This document shows, piece after piece, positions 60,683-64,000 of a stretch of 64,000 nucleotides of DNA. Numbering within the stretch: the stretch's first letter is position 1; every line of letters starts with the position of its first letter. The notes under the pieces were generated by a model, which had not been told where the DNA came from, ran no database searches, and was given only the letters and a program-made list of their open reading frames with translations. This stretch comes from Candidatus Saccharimonadota bacterium (GTDB lineage: Bacteria > Patescibacteriota > Saccharimonadia > Saccharimonadales > Saccharimonadaceae). The translations under genes and the position numbers were made by a program. The stretch covers positions 1 to 64,000 of the forward strand of contig JAFWLS010000020.1 of NCBI GenBank assembly GCA_017514045.1, given 5' to 3'.

Positions 60683-60916
60683 TTAGAGAAGAATGATAAA
60701 TATAAGCGATGCGGCAGCTAGAATGATTAGAATAAACCAAATCCAACCGAATCTGCCGGTTTTTTCGTATTGTTCAAAGTATTCTGAATCAGCTATAAAA
60801 TCTGGGTCTTCGCCATCGGCTTTTTGTGTACGTTCGACTTTTTCCTTAAGATCGGCATTGATTCTGCGTGATAAAGCACGATTGTCGTCTTCATCTTTAG
60901 TGACTATTACGCCCAT
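60683..60916 (-). CDS. small tail-anchored membrane protein
   Basis: A 77-residue protein with a charged, acidic N-terminal region (1-52) and a single C-terminal membrane helix (about 56-77), so a tail anchor. No family recognised. ATG at 60916 follows AAAAGGA. Its promoter mirrors that of the aquaporin gene. Confidence 0.72.
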   Translation of the reverse strand: MGVIVTKDEDDNRALSRRINADLKEKVERTQKADGEDPDFIADSEYFEQYEKTGRFGWIWFILIILAAASLIFIILL

Positions 60917-60959
60917 TTTAAATCCTTTTCTTCTTCAATTTTCAAATTTTGATTAGTCT

Positions 60960-60992
60960 ATTATATCATATTCGAAAAAAGTATGATATAAT
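60960..60992. promoter_or_regulatory. mirrored divergent promoters
   Basis: An 11-base perfect inverted repeat, ATTATATCATA and TATGATATAAT, separated by 11 bases. Each arm contains an extended -10 box: one for the 60683 gene (minus), one for the aquaporin (plus). No -35 boxes are evident. Confidence 0.7.
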
Positions 60993-61019
60993 GCGTACAA
61001 ATATCAACTAAGGAGGTTT

Positions 61020-61958
61020 ATGGCCAAATCCAAAAAGTCTGGTAAGAAAACAACCAAGGCGACCCAATCCGTGAAAGAAGACAAACTTCTTGTAAAAGAC
61101 AAAAAGGTGGAGAAAAAATCGACAGTTAAGAAGGCTGATAAAACCGTGAAGGCTAAGGTCGAAAAAGTCGAAGTTAAATCTAATGACAAAAAGAATGGTT
61201 TCTGGAAAAAGTTCTTCGCAAAGAAGTACACCGAGAACGAGAACATTCTAACAATTTTTAAAGACAAGAAGGCGTACGGTGCGCTTCTTGGCGAGCTCTT
61301 TGGGACAATGTTTATTACGATGTTGATTTTGACTCTTGGTCTATATCAACTACTATATCTATTCTTAATTTTTATTGTGATTTTTGTAGCCGTTCACAGG
61401 CTGTCCGGTGCACACCTTAATCCGATTGCTACCGTAGGCATGATGGTGACTCGCAGAATATCTGTGATTCGTGGCGTGCTTTATCTGCTTGCACAAGTTG
61501 TCGGGGCGTGGCTAGGCCTCACCATTATCGATATCTTCTTGAAGGCTAGTGGTGCCGAGGTTGAGCTTCCTGGCATGACGGCAACGCCAGATGGAATGTT
61601 CTGGGCGGTGTCAATGATTGAGTTCTTTGGCGCTTCTATAATCGGCTTCTTCTTTAGCCGCGCACAGCAATATCGCCACAGTTCACTAACCTTTGGCGCG
61701 ATGGTATCTGGCGGTACGATACTTGCTCTTATTCTTGTCTATATTATTTCCGCTAATTACTTCTCTCTAGAGGGCACATTCATGCTTAACCCGGCAGTCT
61801 CGTTGATGTATCAGATTTTGCCACAAAGCGCAAATGGGGTAGGCGAATTACTTGGCGGAATTGCTATCGCATTGGTTACCTACGTAGTTTTCCCGATCGT
61901 CGGCGGCGTACTTGGTTTTTATCTATCCGATATCACTGAAGCATTGGTTGAAGACTAG
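61020..61958 (+). CDS. aquaporin/glycerol facilitator (MIP family)
   Basis: A 312-residue channel. The first 75 residues are very lysine-rich and cytoplasmic, unusual for the family. Six membrane segments follow with the two pore motifs SGAHLNPIATVG (NPI instead of NPA) and TFMLNPAVS (NPA). Water or small polyol transport is expected; which cannot be told. ATG at 61020 follows AAGGAGG. Confidence 0.92.
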   Translation: MAKSKKSGKKTTKATQSVKEDKLLVKDKKVEKKSTVKKADKTVKAKVEKVEVKSNDKKNGFWKKFFAKKYTENENILTIFKDKKAYGALLGELFGTMFITMLILTLGLYQLLYLFLIFIVIFVAVHRLSGAHLNPIATVGMMVTRRISVIRGVLYLLAQVVGAWLGLTIIDIFLKASGAEVELPGMTATPDGMFWAVSMIEFFGASIIGFFFSRAQQYRHSSLTFGAMVSGGTILALILVYIISANYFSLEGTFMLNPAVSLMYQILPQSANGVGELLGGIAIALVTYVVFPIVGGVLGFYLSDITEALVED

Positions 61959-61973
61959 TCCAAGGCTAAGAGA

Positions 61974-61999
61974 AAAGACGCACTCACGTGCGTCTTTTT
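61974..61999 (+). terminator. aquaporin terminator
   Basis: AAAGACGCAC and GTGCGTCTTT arms running into a T5 tract. Confidence 0.88.
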
Positions 62000-62018
62000 C
62001 GTGTTTAAATAAGAGCGA

Positions 62019-63449
62019 TTATTGTTTTGGGAAAAGTGGTGAAGGGATAGTAATCTTTTCGCCGAAAACCGCTTGTATTTTTGCTGCGGTTTCCGGGAGG
62101 AATGGGATGAGGAGCTGATTTGCAAGAAGGAGTTTTTTATCGAGATCTATGAGAATATCCTTTGCTTTTTCTGGGTCGGTTTTTGCAATAGCCCAAGGTT
62201 GTTTATCGTTTATTTCTTTATTCAGATCCTGGATTAAACTCCAGGTATAATCGAAGGCTTTAGAAAAATTGAGGTTGTTCATGTATTGGCAGTAGTTTTG
62301 GTCAACGAGTGCTTTTTGTTTAATCTCTGCATGGTCTGACGAAGTGATGGAGATTGCGTTCTTGCTGCTCAATACAGCGAGACGTTGGACTAGATTACCA
62401 AGATCGTTTGCTAATTCACCAGAATACGCTGAATCAAATTTGTCCCACGTAAAATCGGAGTCTTCAAAAGTATCTACATGGCGAAGAAAATAATAACGGA
62501 AAGGATCAAGGCCATATTTATCGATGATTTCGTTTGGATCTACGACGTTGCCGATGCTTTTGCTCATTTTTTGGCCATCGACAAAGATATGACCATGAGA
62601 AAGAATTACTTTAGGAAGGGGCAGGCCCAGCGCAAGAAGTATGGATGGCCAGATGATGGCGTGAAAACGGAGAATATCTTTACCGACAAATTGTACGTCC
62701 GCTGGCCAGTATTCCGAAATGTCTTGTTCTGGATAGCCAAGAACGGTGATGTAGTTGGCAAGAGCATCCATCCAAACGTACATGACTTGCTCTTCATCTT
62801 CTGGTACAGGTATGCCCCACGAGATATTTTTTTTAGGACGCGAGATTGATACGTCTGGCGAATTTTCTAATAGTTTGAGAATCTCGCGTTTACGAAATTC
62901 TGGTAGTATTTGCATGTCGCCAGATTCTATGGCAGACTGTATGCGTTCTTTGAAGTCCGAGATACGCAGATAATAATTCTTTTCCGATAAACGTTCGTAT
63001 GGAGTTTGGTGGTCTGGGCAGATACCATGATTCTCTTCGTATTCTTTTTCCGTTATAAATCCTTCACAACCAGCACAATACCAGCCATCATAAGTAGATG
63101 GATAGATGTGTTCTTTGACTCTTCTCCATATTTCTTGAACTCGTTGTTGGTGTTTTGGATCGGAGGTTCGAATAAAGTCTGTAGGTTCGACGCCTAGCTT
63201 TGTGATAAAGTCACGAAATAATTGAGCATTGTCGTCGACGTATTGTTCTACTGGAATTCCTAGACTAAGAGCCTTGTTGTAAATTTTGTTACCGTGTTCA
63301 TCTGTGCCGGCCTGAAAACGAACTTTGGTCCCGTGCATGTCATAAAAACGGCAATAAACGTCCGCTAAAAGATAATCAAGAGCATGACCGACATGAGGGG
63401 TGCCATTTACATAAGGAATTGCTGTGGTAATATATGGAATCTTAGACAT
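62019..63449 (-). CDS. metG: methionyl-tRNA synthetase
   Basis: A 476-residue class I synthetase. The HIGH-type motif is TPHVGHALDY, the signature KMSKSIGN, and a zinc knuckle WYCAGCEGF with CPDHQ. The C-terminal dimerisation domain of longer forms is absent. ATG at 63449 lies four bases after the upstream stop with no clear ribosome site, so it is probably coupled. Confidence 0.97.
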   Translation of the reverse strand: MSKIPYITTAIPYVNGTPHVGHALDYLLADVYCRFYDMHGTKVRFQAGTDEHGNKIYNKALSLGIPVEQYVDDNAQLFRDFITKLGVEPTDFIRTSDPKHQQRVQEIWRRVKEHIYPSTYDGWYCAGCEGFITEKEYEENHGICPDHQTPYERLSEKNYYLRISDFKERIQSAIESGDMQILPEFRKREILKLLENSPDVSISRPKKNISWGIPVPEDEEQVMYVWMDALANYITVLGYPEQDISEYWPADVQFVGKDILRFHAIIWPSILLALGLPLPKVILSHGHIFVDGQKMSKSIGNVVDPNEIIDKYGLDPFRYYFLRHVDTFEDSDFTWDKFDSAYSGELANDLGNLVQRLAVLSSKNAISITSSDHAEIKQKALVDQNYCQYMNNLNFSKAFDYTWSLIQDLNKEINDKQPWAIAKTDPEKAKDILIDLDKKLLLANQLLIPFLPETAAKIQAVFGEKITIPSPLFPKQ

Positions 63450-63453
63450 TGCG

Positions 63454-64000
63454 TTAGATTGCGAAGGCTAGGACTAGGACCAGAACAATAATAATGAGAG
63501 CCCCGCCGCCTACAATAGCCAGTACGGGGCGTTTTTTGATCTTTTCAAGCAGTCCACTAAGGTTGATATCTTTGCTGTGTTTTGCGGCGTCTGGTTGTTG
63601 TGCGGGGTCGTTGAAGGCGACAGACGGAGTAGTCTTGGTAGCCTCTTCGCCGACAATTGGTGTGTTGGTGGTTGGATCCATCGCCGGGCTTTGATTTGTT
63701 ACTAGCCCTGCTTCTGGAGTAGTAAAATTAGCTGAGGGTGCTGCGCCGGTAAACGGAGTGGGTTCCGTGTTAGGTGTAGCTGTTGCGTCTGGGACAGTGT
63801 TTAAATCATTAAGAGGAACCGCCGATGGAGCATTTGGGGCGGTTGCAGTAGCTTCTTCGGGGACATCCGCGATTGCTTGTTGAAGGAGTGAAGCATCAAG
63901 AGTTGGAACTTCGGGCACGGCAGGAGTCGCTTCCGGTGTAGTTGGCGATGGGGCTGTCGAATCAAGCGTTGGCATAGCGTTAGATACTGGAGCAGCGTCA
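63454..64000 (-). CDS. Pro/Thr/Ala-rich protein with C-terminal membrane anchor, partial
   Basis: At least 181 residues. The frame stays open to the window edge, and the ATG at 63975 has no ribosome site, so the true start is probably outside. Most of the protein is disordered Pro/Thr/Ala/Glu sequence; a basic segment (KDINLSGLLEKIKKRP) and one hydrophobic helix (about the last 22 residues) end it. The bulk may be cytoplasmic. It resembles the disordered tails of the 20460 and 31977 proteins. Function unknown. Confidence 0.75.
   Translation of the reverse strand, partial: DAAPVSNAMPTLDSTAPSPTTPEATPAVPEVPTLDASLLQQAIADVPEEATATAPNAPSAVPLNDLNTVPDATATPNTEPTPFTGAAPSANFTTPEAGLVTNQSPAMDPTTNTPIVGEEATKTTPSVAFNDPAQQPDAAKHSKDINLSGLLEKIKKRPVLAIVGGGALIIIVLVLVLAFAI

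Noticed and set aside
1-64000. TGA read as glycine (code 25).
   Set aside because: TGA closes the aminopeptidase and the 47088 gene at the expected ends, and I noticed no in-frame TGA in a conserved gene.

Overview
The window looks like chromosome from a small-genome bacterium of the Candidate Phyla Radiation, most likely Saccharibacteria (TM7). This is inference from several things seen together: compact housekeeping genes, many short membrane proteins of unknown family, ribosomal proteins with Ala/Glu/Pro tails, zinc-free RpoC and bL32, and a 23S rRNA gene with its own promoter and no 16S beside it. TGA ends at least two genes (the M1 aminopeptidase and the secreted protein at 47088-47558), so the standard bacterial code applies rather than the TGA=Gly code of Gracilibacteria/Absconditabacteria. 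No phage, plasmid, transposase or CRISPR array was seen, and no tRNA gene was recognised.

Layout. 1-520: 5' end of a 23S rRNA gene on the minus strand, divergent from a small membrane-protein gene. 1.0-11.9 kb: M1 aminopeptidase, SPFH protein, YebC, a sortase-type surface protein, rubrerythrin, a secreted transglutaminase-like protein and several unknown genes. 11.9-19.3 kb: rpoB-rpoC behind a structured leader. 19.4-25.8 kb: khpA, a membrane-anchored serpin, rpsP, a candidate small RNA, and rpmF-nusB-nudix-rnc. 25.9-28.5 kb: a large repeat-bearing surface protein. 28.6-38.9 kb: leuS, tsaC, a SpoU methyltransferase, two anchored exodomain proteins, dnaE and a degenerate L,D-transpeptidase-like protein. 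39-44.5 kb: galU-like gene, membrane proteins, xseAB, a TRM11-like methyltransferase and rpmA. 44.5-47.7 kb: an island of six small single-gene cassettes, one broken. 47.7-54.5 kb: rplY, a PfkB-like/aldolase fusion, uvrA, and a P-loop kinase/CYTH fusion. 54.5-64 kb: pheST with an FKBP-type protein, sbcB and a nucleosidase-like gene, then an aquaporin, metG and a Pro-rich anchored protein running off the edge.

Two styles of expression unit alternate. Many housekeeping genes are leaderless: an extended -10 box lies so that +1 falls on, or within a few bases of, the start codon, with no Shine-Dalgarno sequence. Many short lineage-specific genes are instead stand-alone cassettes. These have a near-consensus -35/-10 promoter, often a short stem-loop next to +1, a strong GGAGG site, often a TTG start, and a GC-rich hairpin terminator. 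Four cassettes share a 13-base motif inside the promoter spacer, which suggests a common regulator or a copied control region.

The most interesting items are the candidate three-way-junction RNA beside rnc, the shared spacer motif, the GC-rich in-frame insert in the aminopeptidase, the loss of both zinc sites in RpoC, the pseudokinase-aldolase fusion, the anchored serpin, and the L,D-transpeptidase-like protein without its cysteine.
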